Positions 51,628-59,683 of a stretch of 64,000 nt of DNA are shown here, piece after piece. Origin of the DNA: Sphingomonas sp. TDK1 (lineage in GTDB: Bacteria > Pseudomonadota > Alphaproteobacteria > Sphingomonadales > Sphingomonadaceae); the NCBI RefSeq assembly GCF_001650735.1, contig NZ_LXVY01000034.1, positions 459,611 to 523,610 of the forward strand, given 5' to 3'. A program made the translations under genes and the position numbers. Positions within the stretch are counted from its first letter, which is position 1, and each line of letters starts with the position of its first letter. The notes under the pieces are model-generated. The model did no database searches and was not told the origin of the DNA. It saw only the letters and a list, made by a program, of their open reading frames with translations.

Positions 51628-53868
51628 TCAAAATTTGTTGTCGCGGGGGAAGCCGGTAGGCGGCATGCGCCCTGCCGCGCCGCGCGCTGCCCGCCACGGC
51701 ATCACGTCGGGCTCCGAACGGTAGCGCTCCTGCTCGCCGCCCATACGCCACCGAAGGCCATCCGCGAACTTGAAAGTGATCACGTCCGAAAGGCCGCCGT
51801 CGCGATAGCGCTGGAGCTGCACGCCCTGCCCGCGCGTCATCTCGGCGACCTCCGAGAGCGGGAAGACCAGCATCTTGCGGTTGTCACCGATCGCAGCGAC
51901 AAAATCATCCTCGGGACCGATCGGGCGGACCAACTTCAGGTGCGCGCCCGGCCGCGGCGTCACCACCTGCTTGCCCTTGCGGGTCTCGGCAATCACCTCC
52001 TGCGCGCTCACGATGAAGCCGCGGCCGTCGCTTGCCGCGACGAGCAGTTTCGGCGCGGCACTCGCCGGCACCAAATTGACGATGTGCCGCTCGGCCTCCA
52101 GGTCGATCATCAGACGCACGGGCTCGCCAAAGCCCCGGCCGCCCGGAAGCTTGTCGGCGCCCAGCGTGTAGAATCGACCATTATCGGCGGCCAGCAGCAG
52201 CTTGTCGGTGGTCTGCGCATGGAAGGCGAGCAGCAGCCCGTCGCCTTCCTTGAACTTCAGCGCCTCGCCGTTGACGTCTTCGACATGCCCCTTCATCGCG
52301 CGGATCCAGCCGCGCTGCGAGAGGATGACGGTGATCGGCTCACGCTCGATCATCGCCTCCAGCGGAATCTCGCGGGCCGGCGCCATCTCCACGATTGCGG
52401 TGCGGCGCGCGCCGAGCGGCGTGTCGAGTCCGTAGCGCGTGATCATCTTTCCCAGCGCGCGCTTCATCCAGGTACGCTGGCGGGCTTCCGATCCGAGCAG
52501 CGTCTCGAGATCGGCCTGTTCCTTCTCCAGCTTTTCCTGCTCGCGGCGGAGTTCCATCTCCTCCAGCTTGCGCAGGGATCGCAGGCGCATGTTGAGGATG
52601 GCCTCGGCCTGGCGGTCGGTCAGGCCGAACTCTGCCATCATGATCGGCTTGGGCTCGTCCTCGGTACGGATGATCTCGATCACCCGGTCGAGGTTCAGAT
52701 AGGCGGTGATATAGCCACGCAGCAGCTCCAGCCGGTCGGCGATCTTCTCCAGCCGGTGCTGCGACTTGCGCTGGAGCACCACGAACTGGTGTTCCAGCCA
52801 GCCGGCGAGCGCCTCGGCCAGGCTCATCACCCGCGGCGTGCGGTTCTTGTCGAGCACGTTGAGGTTGAGCGGAACACGTACTTCCAGGTCGGACAGGCGG
52901 TAGAGGCTGTCCATCAGCGTATCGGCATCCACGGTGCGGCTGCGCGGCTCCAGGACAATGCGGATGTCCTCCGCCGATTCGTCGCGCACGTCGCCGAGGA
53001 TCGGCAGCTTCTTGTCGTTGACCAGCGCCGCGATGCCCTCGATCAGCTTGCCCTTTTGCACACCGTAGGGAATTTCGCTGACGACGAGGTGCCAGCCCCC
53101 GCCCTTCTCGGTCACCTTCTCGATCTTGGCGCGCACGCGGAAGCTGCCGCGGCCGGTGGTATAGGCCTCGGCGATCGCGGCCGGGCTGTCGACGGCGATG
53201 CCGCCGGTCGGAAAGTCCGGCCCCTTCACGAATTCGAGCACATTCGCCTGCGGGTTGTCGATCAGCGCCACGGCCGCCTGCATCAGCTCGGCGGCATTAT
53301 GGGGCGGGATGCTGGTCGCCATGCCCACCGCAATGCCTGCCGCGCCGTTGGCGAGCAGGTTCGGGAACAGGCCCGGAAAGAGCTCGGGCTCCTCATCCTC
53401 GCCGTTATAGGTCGGGCGGAAATCGACGGAATTCTCGTCGAGACCCTCCATGAGGTCGATCGCGACCTGGGTCAGCCGCGCCTCGGTGTACCGATAGGCC
53501 GCGGCGTTATCGCCGTCGATATTGCCGAAATTGCCCTGCCCGTCGACCAGCGGATAGCGGAGCGCGAAGGTCTGCGCCAAGCGGACCATCGCGTCATAGA
53601 CCGAGGCGTCGCCATGCGGGTGATACTTACCGATCACGTCGCCGACGACGCGCGCGCACTTCTTGTACCCGCTGGCCGGATCGAGCCGCAGCAGCCGCAT
53701 CGCCCAGAGCAGCCGGCGGTGCACCGGCTTCAGCCCGTCGCGCACGTCCGGCAGCGATCGTGCCGTGATCGTGGACAGCGCATAGACCAGGTAACGCTCG
53801 GAAAGCGCGCTGTCGAAGGGGACGTCGGAGGCGCCGGAAGGTTCGGAAACGTCGGTGTCGAGGCTCAT
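51628..53868 (-). CDS. parC: DNA topoisomerase IV subunit A
   Basis: ParC with ParE decatenates replicated chromosomes. The 746-residue protein shows the catalytic-Tyr region AAYRYTEARLT, GDVIGKYHPHGDASVYDAMVR (quinolone-resistance region with Ser/Asp positions), and a coiled-coil-tower segment near 450. The C-terminal blades end with a basic stretch. The 207 bp between it and the divergent purC would carry both promoters. A long antisense frame spans almost the entire gene and is rejected. Confidence 0.95.
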   Translation of the reverse strand: MSLDTDVSEPSGASDVPFDSALSERYLVYALSTITARSLPDVRDGLKPVHRRLLWAMRLLRLDPASGYKKCARVVGDVIGKYHPHGDASVYDAMVRLAQTFALRYPLVDGQGNFGNIDGDNAAAYRYTEARLTQVAIDLMEGLDENSVDFRPTYNGEDEEPELFPGLFPNLLANGAAGIAVGMATSIPPHNAAELMQAAVALIDNPQANVLEFVKGPDFPTGGIAVDSPAAIAEAYTTGRGSFRVRAKIEKVTEKGGGWHLVVSEIPYGVQKGKLIEGIAALVNDKKLPILGDVRDESAEDIRIVLEPRSRTVDADTLMDSLYRLSDLEVRVPLNLNVLDKNRTPRVMSLAEALAGWLEHQFVVLQRKSQHRLEKIADRLELLRGYITAYLNLDRVIEIIRTEDEPKPIMMAEFGLTDRQAEAILNMRLRSLRKLEEMELRREQEKLEKEQADLETLLGSEARQRTWMKRALGKMITRYGLDTPLGARRTAIVEMAPAREIPLEAMIEREPITVILSQRGWIRAMKGHVEDVNGEALKFKEGDGLLLAFHAQTTDKLLLAADNGRFYTLGADKLPGGRGFGEPVRLMIDLEAERHIVNLVPASAAPKLLVAASDGRGFIVSAQEVIAETRKGKQVVTPRPGAHLKLVRPIGPEDDFVAAIGDNRKMLVFPLSEVAEMTRGQGVQLQRYRDGGLSDVITFKFADGLRWRMGGEQERYRSEPDVMPWRAARGAAGRMPPTGFPRDNKF

Positions 53869-54075
53869 CGCCGGACGGGATAGCAGGCGACAGGGGCAAA
53901 CGCCAAGAGCGTTCCCCTTATGATCTCGCCGATTGTTTCGGATTCGCCGGTATGGACCGCCGCATTGCGCGCACGCCCCCCTTGCGGTATAGCGCGAGGC
54001 CTTCCAGAGCCCCGGCGGTCACGCGGAGAAATCCCGTGGAGCCGGGGCAACGCATTTCCAAGGGACTAGGCCGAC

Positions 54076-54855
54076 ATGGCACGCCGCCGGCAAATCTACG
54101 AAGGCAAGGCTAAGATTCTCTACGAGGGTCCGGAGCCGGGCACGCTGATCCAGTATTTCAAGGACGACGCAACGGCCTTCAACGCCCAGAAGAAGGGCAC
54201 GATCAACGGCAAGGGCGTGCTCAACAACCGTATTAGCGAGCATGTCTTCACCCTGCTCGGCGGCATCGGCATCCCCACGCACTTCATCCGCCGCCTCAAC
54301 ATGCGCGAGCAACTGATCCGCCAGGTCGAGATCGTGCCGATCGAGGTCGTGGTACGCAACGTCGTCGCCGGCTCGCTGGCCAAGAAGCTCGGCATCGAGG
54401 AAGGCACGCCGCTGCCCCGCACGATCGTCGAATATTATTACAAGGACGATGCGCTGGGTGACCCGATGGTCACCGACGAGCACATCCTGGCGTTCGGCTG
54501 GGCCGCGCAGGAGGAACTGCACGACATGGCCGACATGGCCATCCGCGTGAACGACTTCCTCTCGGGTCTGTTCGCCGGCATCGGCATCCGCCTGGTCGAC
54601 TTCAAGCTTGAGTTCGGCCGGATCTGGGAAAACGAGTATCCCAGGATCATTCTGGCCGACGAGATCAGCCCCGACGGCTGCCGCCTTTGGGACATCACCA
54701 CCGGCGAGAAGCTCGACAAGGATCGCTTCCGTCGCGATCTGGGCGGCGAAGTCGAGGCCTATCAGGAAGTGGCGCGCCGCCTCGGCCTGTTCCCGGAAGG
54801 CGATGCCTCCGACGTGCTCGACCTCGAGACGCATCGCAAGAAGCGGGGCAAGTAA
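54076..54855 (+). CDS. purC: Phosphoribosylaminoimidazole-succinocarboxamide synthase
   Basis: SAICAR synthase of de novo purine synthesis. The 259-residue protein shows YEGKAKILYEGPEPGTLIQYFKDDATAFNAQKK at its start, RNVVAGSLAKKLGIEEG and ILADEISPDGCRLWD, all typical of PurC. An intrinsic terminator follows before purS, so the pair is not simply cotranscribed. Confidence 0.97.
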   Translation: MARRRQIYEGKAKILYEGPEPGTLIQYFKDDATAFNAQKKGTINGKGVLNNRISEHVFTLLGGIGIPTHFIRRLNMREQLIRQVEIVPIEVVVRNVVAGSLAKKLGIEEGTPLPRTIVEYYYKDDALGDPMVTDEHILAFGWAAQEELHDMADMAIRVNDFLSGLFAGIGIRLVDFKLEFGRIWENEYPRIILADEISPDGCRLWDITTGEKLDKDRFRRDLGGEVEAYQEVARRLGLFPEGDASDVLDLETHRKKRGK

Positions 54856-54918
54856 TATCCCATCTCCTTCCGCGGGCTGCCGGGGAAGGAGACCATTCCT
54901 TGAGCGAATGGTGATGAG

Positions 54919-54943
54919 GGCCTCGCCACAAGCGGGGCCTTTT
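54919..54943 (+). terminator. Intrinsic terminator between purC and purS
   Basis: GGCCTCGC pairs with GCGGGGCC (one G-T pair) across a 5-base loop CACAA and is followed by TTTT. It lies 64 bp after the purC stop and separates it from purS. A second imperfect stem-like stretch is just upstream at 54870-54890. Confidence 0.8.
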
Positions 54944-55066
54944 GTCGTTTCCCCGTGTACGGTGCTGCTAGCGCGACGCGACCCCTTCGCCCGCTGCACC
55001 GTGGAGGAGTCGCTTCAAGACGTTTTCCGATTGCGACTTTGGCCCCGCCGCGTCATAGGCGCGCCC

Positions 55067-55297
55067 ATGAAACTCCGCATCATCGTCACCTTGAAGAACG
55101 GCGTGCTCGATCCGCAGGGCAAGGCCATTCAGAACGCGCTTGGCGGCCTCGGGTTCGAGGGCGTCGAGGATGTCCGCGCCGGCAAGATCTTCGAATTGGA
55201 GGTCGCCGATTCCACCAGCGACACCGCCATCGACGAAATGTGCCGCAAGCTGCTCGCCAACACGGTGATCGAAAACTACCGGGTCGAAACGCTGTGA
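55067..55297 (+). CDS. purS: Phosphoribosylformylglycinamidine synthase subunit PurS
   Basis: PurS bridges PurL and PurQ in the three-subunit FGAM synthase. The 76-residue protein shows IIVTLKNGVLDPQGKAIQ and GKIFELEV, typical of PurS. The ATG is immediately followed by the family's first strand (MKLRIIVTL). Its TGA overlaps the purQ GTG. purL is not in this window. Confidence 0.95.
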   Translation: MKLRIIVTLKNGVLDPQGKAIQNALGGLGFEGVEDVRAGKIFELEVADSTSDTAIDEMCRKLLANTVIENYRVETL

Positions 55298-55959
55298 AGA
55301 CCGCGGTCATCGTCTTCCCCGGCTCCAACTGCGATCGCGACATCGCGGTCGCGCTGGAGAGCGTGACCGGCACCAAGCCGCACATGGTGTGGCACGGCGA
55401 CAGCGATCTGCCCGAGGGCCTGGGTCTGATCGCCCTGCCCGGCGGCTTCTCCTACGGCGATTATCTCCGCTGCGGCGCCATCGCGGCGCGCTCGCCGGTG
55501 GTGCAGGCGGTGATCGAGGCGGCCAATCGCGGCACGCCGGTGATTGGCATCTGCAACGGCTTTCAGATCCTCACCGAAACCGGGCTGCTGCCGGGCGCGC
55601 TGATGCGCAATGCCGGCCTCGACTTCGTCTGCCGGGACGTACCGTTGGTGGTGGACAACAGCCAGTCGATCTTCACCAGCGCCTATCAGGCGGGCGAGCA
55701 ACTCTCGATCCCGGTTGCGCACCATGACGGCAACTACTTCGCCGATGCCGAGACGTTGGATCGGCTCGAAGGCGAAGGCCGTGTCGCATTCCGATACGGC
55801 GAGAACATCAACGGCTCGGTGCGGAACATCGCGGGTGTGATGAACGCTGCCGGCAATGTGCTCGGCATGATGCCGCACCCGGAACGCAAGATCGAAGCCG
55901 GTCATGGCGGCAGCGACGGTCGCCGGCTGTTCGAAGGGCTTCTCGCCGCGGTCGCCTGA
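55294..55959 (+). CDS. purQ: Phosphoribosylformylglycinamidine synthase glutaminase subunit PurQ
   Basis: The 221-residue class I glutamine amidotransferase supplies ammonia to PurL. It has the nucleophile in VIGICNGFQIL (Cys), the late His/Glu in MMPHPERK, and PGSNCDRDIAVAL at the N-terminus. It starts at GTG with 4-bp overlap of purS (GTGA). A terminator hairpin lies 20 bp after the stop. Confidence 0.96.
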   Translation: MKTAVIVFPGSNCDRDIAVALESVTGTKPHMVWHGDSDLPEGLGLIALPGGFSYGDYLRCGAIAARSPVVQAVIEAANRGTPVIGICNGFQILTETGLLPGALMRNAGLDFVCRDVPLVVDNSQSIFTSAYQAGEQLSIPVAHHDGNYFADAETLDRLEGEGRVAFRYGENINGSVRNIAGVMNAAGNVLGMMPHPERKIEAGHGGSDGRRLFEGLLAAVA

Positions 55960-55979
55960 CCGGGGCCGGACAAACGGAA

Positions 55980-56010
55980 GCCGCGGTCGCCGGACCGCGG
56001 CATTCCTTTT
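55980..56010 (+). terminator. Intrinsic terminator after purQ
   Basis: A perfect 9-bp stem (GCCGCGGTC with GACCGCGGC) around a GCCG loop is followed by ATTCCTTTT. It ends the purS-purQ transcript and may also serve the convergent transporter gene. Confidence 0.75.
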
Positions 56011-56822
56011 CAGAACAGCATCTTCAAGCCGACCACCGCCAGCGTGGCGGCCAGGATCGGTACCAGCACCTTGTCCGAGGTGCGCGTCGCCAGCAAACTG
56101 CCGACAATGATTCCCGGCACGGATCCGGCGAGCAGCGACAGAAGCAGCGCCCCGTTCACCGATCCCAGCATCCAGTGGCCCAGCCCGGCAAGCAAGGTGA
56201 GCGGCACGGCATGCGCGATGTCCGATCCAACCAGCTTGTTCACCGCCTGGTGCGGATAGAGCATCAGCAGCGCCGTCATTCCGAGCGCCCCCGCCCCCAC
56301 CGAGGTGAGTGACACCAACAGCCCGAGCACCGCCCCCAGGGCGATGGTGACATAGCCGATCCGCGCCTCGCCCAGCCGCTCGAATCGCGGCGCCATGAAG
56401 GTGACGAGGCGGCTCCGGAAAAAGGTGGCGACTGCCGTCACCACCAGCGCGATGCCGAGGGTAACCGTGATTACCCCGCCGCTGTTCTTGGCATGCTCCT
56501 GTGCGTTCGAAAGCAGCAGCAGCGTCAGGATGGTGGCGGGCACGCTGCCATAGGCGAGTCGCCGCACCACCTTCCAGTCGATCGTGCCATGCAAGCCATG
56601 CACGCCTGCCCCCACCGTCTTGGTCGCGGAGGCGTAGAGGAGGTCCGTCCCCACCGCAGTGGCCGGGTGAAAACCGAAGGCGAGAACGAGTAGCGGCGTC
56701 ATCAGCGAGCCGCCACCGACGCCGGTCATGCCGACTAGCAACCCAACGAGCACACCGGCGACGGAATAGAGCGGATTGATCGCGAGCACAGGAATCCTTG
56801 GCAGCCGATTTCCCACGAGCAT
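56010..56822 (-). CDS. TauE/SafE-family sulfite/sulfonate exporter-like protein
   Basis: The 270-residue membrane protein has about eight helices and the two TauE/SafE repeats: GLLVGMTGVGGGSLMTPLLV (about residues 30-50) and LLVSLTSVGAGALGMTALL (about 165-185). It is predicted to carry small anions such as sulfite or sulfonates out of the cell; the substrate is unknown. The ATG at 56822 is used, with an internal start possible nearer the first helix. Confidence 0.88.
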   Translation of the reverse strand: MLVGNRLPRIPVLAINPLYSVAGVLVGLLVGMTGVGGGSLMTPLLVLAFGFHPATAVGTDLLYASATKTVGAGVHGLHGTIDWKVVRRLAYGSVPATILTLLLLSNAQEHAKNSGGVITVTLGIALVVTAVATFFRSRLVTFMAPRFERLGEARIGYVTIALGAVLGLLVSLTSVGAGALGMTALLMLYPHQAVNKLVGSDIAHAVPLTLLAGLGHWMLGSVNGALLLSLLAGSVPGIIVGSLLATRTSDKVLVPILAATLAVVGLKMLF

Positions 56823-56898
56823 GCGGGGATTTGCCGCGAACGCCAGAAAGATTTGGTTTCAGGGCTTCGCACGGTCCCCGGCTTGCGCCGGCGGAGGA

Positions 56899-57642
56899 TC
56901 AGACGCGCGTGGCGAACGGCGTGAAGTCGGTCCCTTCATCGAACACGTCGACACCCTCGGCGCGCTTGAGGAACCCGACGACAAGATAGGTGAGCGGCGT
57001 CAGCAGCACTTCCCACGCGACTTTCAGCGCCCATTGGGTGAACAGCACCTTCACGACCAGCGCGTTGGTCCAGCCTTCCGCGCCCCAGAAGGCGAGCGGA
57101 TAGAAGATCAGGCTGTCGACCGCCTGGCCGGCGATCGTCGACCCTACCGTCCGTGTCCATAGCATCCGCCCGCCTGTCCACAGCTTCATCCGCGCAAGGA
57201 CGTAGGAATTGACGAATTCGCCCGCCCAGAAGGCGCAGACCGAGGCGAGCACGATGCGCGGCACCTGTCCGAAGATCACCTCGTACGCTGCCTGGTTCTT
57301 CCAGTCCGGTGCGGGCGGCAGCGCCACGACGACGAACGACATGAAGGCCATGAACAGCACCGCCGCCGTCCCCGCCCAGATCACGCGCCGGGCGCGGGCA
57401 TAGCCATAGACCTCCGTCAGCACGTCGCCGATGATATAGGAGATCGGGAAGAACAGGATTCCTGCTCCGAACGGCCAGTACCCCACGCCCGGGAGCCAGA
57501 TCTGCGCGACCTTGCCCGCGCCGATCACATTCGACAGCAGGATGATGGCGACGAAGGCCGCCATCACGAAATCGAAGTAGCGGAAATGCCCACCGGCAAG
57601 GCTGCGGGCGGCGACATGGGTAGGTCCGGACGGCGTCTTCAT
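56899..57642 (-). CDS. Queuosine-precursor transporter (YhhQ/VUT family)
   Basis: The 247-residue membrane protein has six or seven helices and matches the YhhQ/VUT-1 family (FPISYIIGDVLTEVYGYARAR near residue 65), which imports pre-queuosine bases for tRNA modification. The C-terminal GVDVFDEGTDFTPFATRV tail is also typical. It precedes the TauE-like gene on the same strand with 76 bp between. Confidence 0.9.
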   Translation of the reverse strand: MKTPSGPTHVAARSLAGGHFRYFDFVMAAFVAIILLSNVIGAGKVAQIWLPGVGYWPFGAGILFFPISYIIGDVLTEVYGYARARRVIWAGTAAVLFMAFMSFVVVALPPAPDWKNQAAYEVIFGQVPRIVLASVCAFWAGEFVNSYVLARMKLWTGGRMLWTRTVGSTIAGQAVDSLIFYPLAFWGAEGWTNALVVKVLFTQWALKVAWEVLLTPLTYLVVGFLKRAEGVDVFDEGTDFTPFATRV

Positions 57643-57704
57643 TGCACCGCACTATGCGAGGCGTTTGCGCCGCAGGCAATCTGCGCTTAAAGCCACCTCG
57701 TCGC

Positions 57705-57737
57705 GCGCCCGTAGCTCAGTTGGATAGAGCGCGAGCC
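57705..57737 (+). pseudogene. tRNA-Arg 5' half, truncated in the anticodon loop
   Basis: The bases GCGCCCGTAGCTCAGTTGG through the D arm and GAGC form tRNA positions 1-25, then G26, the anticodon 5' stem CGAGC and one loop base C32. At position 33, where T is invariant, the sequence changes to AT-rich DNA with no 3' half. This is the 5' part of a tRNA-Arg gene cut exactly in the anticodon loop, a common crossover site for tyrosine-recombinase elements. Confidence 0.8.
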
Positions 57738-57953
57738 GCCCAATTTTCCGCTAATCTTTTAATTTGAATCACTTACTGCGATTGTGCAATTTCAGGTAAC
57801 ATTCTAGACAGCTATCTGCCGATGCTTGAAAAGGCGTGGAAAACCATGAACTTTCGTCCGCTTGGCACAATTGCCTCTCCCGCCCTGTCTCGGCTACCGT
57901 AGATAGCTTGGCTTGCGGCCATCGAGCGGATAAGCAGCGACGGTGAATCGAGG
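57738..57953. other. AT-richer junction between the broken and the intact tRNA-Arg
   Basis: The first 140 bp are notably AT-rich for this genome (ATTTTCCGCTAATCTTTTAA) and contain no gene. Toward the intact tRNA the composition returns to normal, and a promoter-like pair appears. It is best read as the remnant of an integration followed by deletion. Confidence 0.5.
57908..57936 (+). promoter_or_regulatory. Putative promoter of tRNA-Arg(UCU)
   Basis: TTGGCT (57908-57913), a 17-bp spacer and TAAGCA (57931-57936) fit the housekeeping -35/-10 pattern loosely. Transcription would start around 57943, about 11 bp before the mature tRNA. It is a sequence-only assignment. Confidence 0.4.
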
Positions 57954-58030
57954 GGCCCCGTAGCTCAGTTGGATAGAGCATCGGTCTTCTAAACCGAATG
58001 TCGCGTGTTCGAATCACGCCGGGGTCACCA
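57954..58030 (+). tRNA. tRNA-Arg (anticodon UCU)
   Basis: A complete cloverleaf of 77 nt: acceptor GGCCCCG with CGGGGTC (one G-T pair), D arm GCTC/GAGC, anticodon stem TCGGT/ACCGA with loop CTTCTAA (anticodon TCT, reading AGA), T arm GCGTG/CACGC with loop TTCGAAT, and an encoded CCA end. It lies 217 bp downstream of a broken tRNA-Arg and just before the mobile-element block. Confidence 0.95.
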
Positions 58031-58354
58031 AGGTTCGCCCTTATCAGATCGTTCTGGACGCTGCTGGCCGCCGTCGTTTATGACGCACGCGTATCTTTCT
58101 CGTCACCTGAAGTTCTTAGGCCAGCCTGAGGGCGTGTGACATCCCAGAGTCATCCTAAACAGGATCCAACTCCCCTAATGGTCGCCGCAACCGTAACGCC
58201 GGCCCCTATCACGCCTTTCCCGCCAACCGGAGGCGAAAAGGACTCAAGCAAAAGTAGCGAGTAAGAGCGATCGAAGCCCGAGCTGCCAACCGCCCGTAGC
58301 TTTTACCGACTGCAGCCAATCTCGCAGAGCCCGTCTACAAACTTGTATACTACT
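58031..58354. other. Gene-free stretch between tRNA-Arg and the nested insertion elements
   Basis: No reading frame here has a ribosome site or family similarity. The composition is intermediate. The end at 58355 is the TGACCTGCCCCCC terminal repeat of an IS3-family element. The stretch directly behind the tRNA is a plausible integration-site remnant. Confidence 0.5.
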
Positions 58355-58378
58355 TGACCTGCCCCCCATCGAACCCGC

Positions 58379-58386
58379 GGTCATAA
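58379..58386. repeat. 8-bp target-site duplication, left copy (IS66-family insertion)
   Basis: GGTCATAA directly precedes the left terminal repeat GTAAGCGTCCG. The same octamer directly follows the right terminal repeat at 62864. Eight base pairs is the duplication size known for the IS66 family. Confidence 0.9.
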
Positions 58387-58408
58387 GTAAGCGTCCGGCC
58401 TGTCCCGT
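58387..58408 (+). repeat. Left terminal inverted repeat of the IS66-family element
   Basis: The first 22 bases (GTAAGCGTCCGGCCTGTCCC and T) match the right end (62842-62863, complement) at all of the first 11 positions and about 18 or 19 of 22 overall. It lies 48 bp from the stop of the DUF1963 gene. Confidence 0.88.
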
Positions 58409-58434
58409 CCGCGCATTCGGAGGCTGGGTTATCT

Positions 58435-59331
58435 TCAGTCGGATTGGCCAATAAGAACGGCATCGTTGATCATGGCCTGGCCGTTTATTACTTTGGCCCA
58501 GTAAAAGCCACGCATGAAGCCGTCCGGCTTCTCGACCGCCGCGTCGAGATCGAACTGGCCGATCAGATGCCAGGACTCCAGCTCCCGCATGAAGTCAGGC
58601 GCATTCATTGCATCATAGTCGTCCCACGCCAGACGACGATACCGGCGCTCGCACTCGCGTCGCATGTCGTCCGTTTGCAGTGGTCGCGGCCAACCGCCCA
58701 CTTGCCACGCCGCCCCCTTGAAGTAGCTTGGACTGATACTCCAATACCAACGGTCGAATTCGCGATTGTCATCAGCTTGTCCCGCGTCGTCGTTAGATTG
58801 GAGAGACTCGTAGGTAGCTAGGTGCTCAAAGTGTATCCACTGTCGCACCTGCCCTTCGCTGGCCAGGCAAACGGTTCGCGAGCTGTATGGAACATGGACC
58901 ACGCGCCCTAGCATCTGATCGAACCCTCCCCACTCGTTCCGGCCGACGAAGAACAGGAGGTATCCCGATGACGGCAACCATTCGATGTCATCCCGGCCCT
59001 CAAGGTCATGAAGCGCGATCTGCGCGACGAAGGTGAGCCGTTCTCCTTGGTGCGTAGGCCATAGGGAGTTGTCGCACTCCGCAGGTTGTCCACCCAGCCA
59101 AGAGGAAGTGGGCTCACTGGCAAAGCCGCCGAGGTGTCCCATTTTCCGGGTCTGGAGCTTCGCCAGCTTGAGACGTGCAACGGTGTATGGCGATCGCGGG
59201 ATGGGTTTCCCGTCGATGTCATGCTCGCCTCTCAAGTAGCGAATGGCGAACTCAGGATCGATCGCCCGCCCGCGATCCAGCTTCTCGATAAAAAGCCGTA
59301 GCCCAGGAATCAGATCGATAAGCCGTGCCAT
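58435..59331 (-). CDS. DUF1963 (YwqG-like) protein, passenger of the IS66-family element
   Basis: The 298-residue protein matches DUF1963, with the family pattern SSWLGGQPAE, WP, FVAQIALHDL, LPSSGYLLFF and the later WQVGGWPRPLQ. No signal or membrane segment is present. The biochemical function of the family is unknown; Bacillus ywqG lies beside a toxin-antitoxin pair (ywqJ-ywqK), and DUF1963 proteins have been noted in immunity-like loci, so a protective role is only a possibility. It ends 48 bp inside the left element end and was apparently moved with it. Codon use appears somewhat less GC-rich than the core genes. Confidence 0.78.
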   Translation of the reverse strand: MARLIDLIPGLRLFIEKLDRGRAIDPEFAIRYLRGEHDIDGKPIPRSPYTVARLKLAKLQTRKMGHLGGFASEPTSSWLGGQPAECDNSLWPTHQGERLTFVAQIALHDLEGRDDIEWLPSSGYLLFFVGRNEWGGFDQMLGRVVHVPYSSRTVCLASEGQVRQWIHFEHLATYESLQSNDDAGQADDNREFDRWYWSISPSYFKGAAWQVGGWPRPLQTDDMRRECERRYRRLAWDDYDAMNAPDFMRELESWHLIGQFDLDAAVEKPDGFMRGFYWAKVINGQAMINDAVLIGQSD

Positions 59332-59471
59332 AGTCTGTCAGACATCAGAGGAAACCGCTTGCAACATCAAGGTTGCTGATGAGCCAAGTTGATTGAAAAG
59401 CGGAAAGTACGGAAACGAGCCGACCGACCCGGCACCGGCGGCTATGGTGCGAAGGAAGGCGCACGGTCGAG

Positions 59472-59569
59472 GTAAGCGTCTGCCCTGACCCATATTGCGC
59501 TTGAAGTTCTGCTGCGCGAGGTTGGGAGCACTTAGGAGTGTGCTTTCGCACTCCGAAAGGAGAGTGCGG
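59472..59569 (+). promoter_or_regulatory. Second copy of the IS66 tnpA leader with terminal repeat, in front of the passenger lipoprotein gene
   Basis: Starting with GTAAGCGTCTG, this 98-bp stretch matches the leader between the right element end and the tnpA start (62863 down to 62766) at roughly 85 of 101 positions (counting the start codon), with no insertions or deletions. Both contain an 8-bp hairpin (here 59535-59554) directly ahead of AAAGGAG and the start codon. It points in the opposite direction to the tnpABC copy. It may be the end of an older IS66 copy or a shared expression signal. Confidence 0.75.
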
Positions 59570-59680
59570 ATGGGCCAATCGTATCATCGCGGCTGCGGTG
59601 TTCCCTCAGAAAGAACGCCAGCGGGCGAGCTTTTTCGGGCAGCAGCTGCCAAGGGCTACGATGCTCGCGGACGAGATTAG
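59570..59680 (+). CDS. 36-codon frame started by the relic tnpA leader
   Basis: The tnpA-like ribosome site AAAGGAG and ATG of the leader copy are intact, but after two codons (Met-Gly) the sequence no longer matches tnpA. The frame encodes MGQSYHRGCGVPSERTPAG and 17 more residues to a TAG. Its stop is three bases before a start codon of the lipoprotein gene, so its translation could couple to that gene. Whether the peptide itself matters is unknown. Confidence 0.35.
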   Translation: MGQSYHRGCGVPSERTPAGELFRAAAAKGYDARGRD

Positions 59681-59683
59681 GCC

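Noticed and set aside
51940..53883. A 647-codon plus-strand open frame across parC
   Set aside because: It is antisense to an unambiguous parC with all motifs; the translation is low-complexity Arg/His/Leu-rich without family character.
57769..58017. 82-codon minus-strand frame through the tRNA-Arg gene
   Set aside because: It is read through the antisense strand of a complete tRNA and has no protein-like features.
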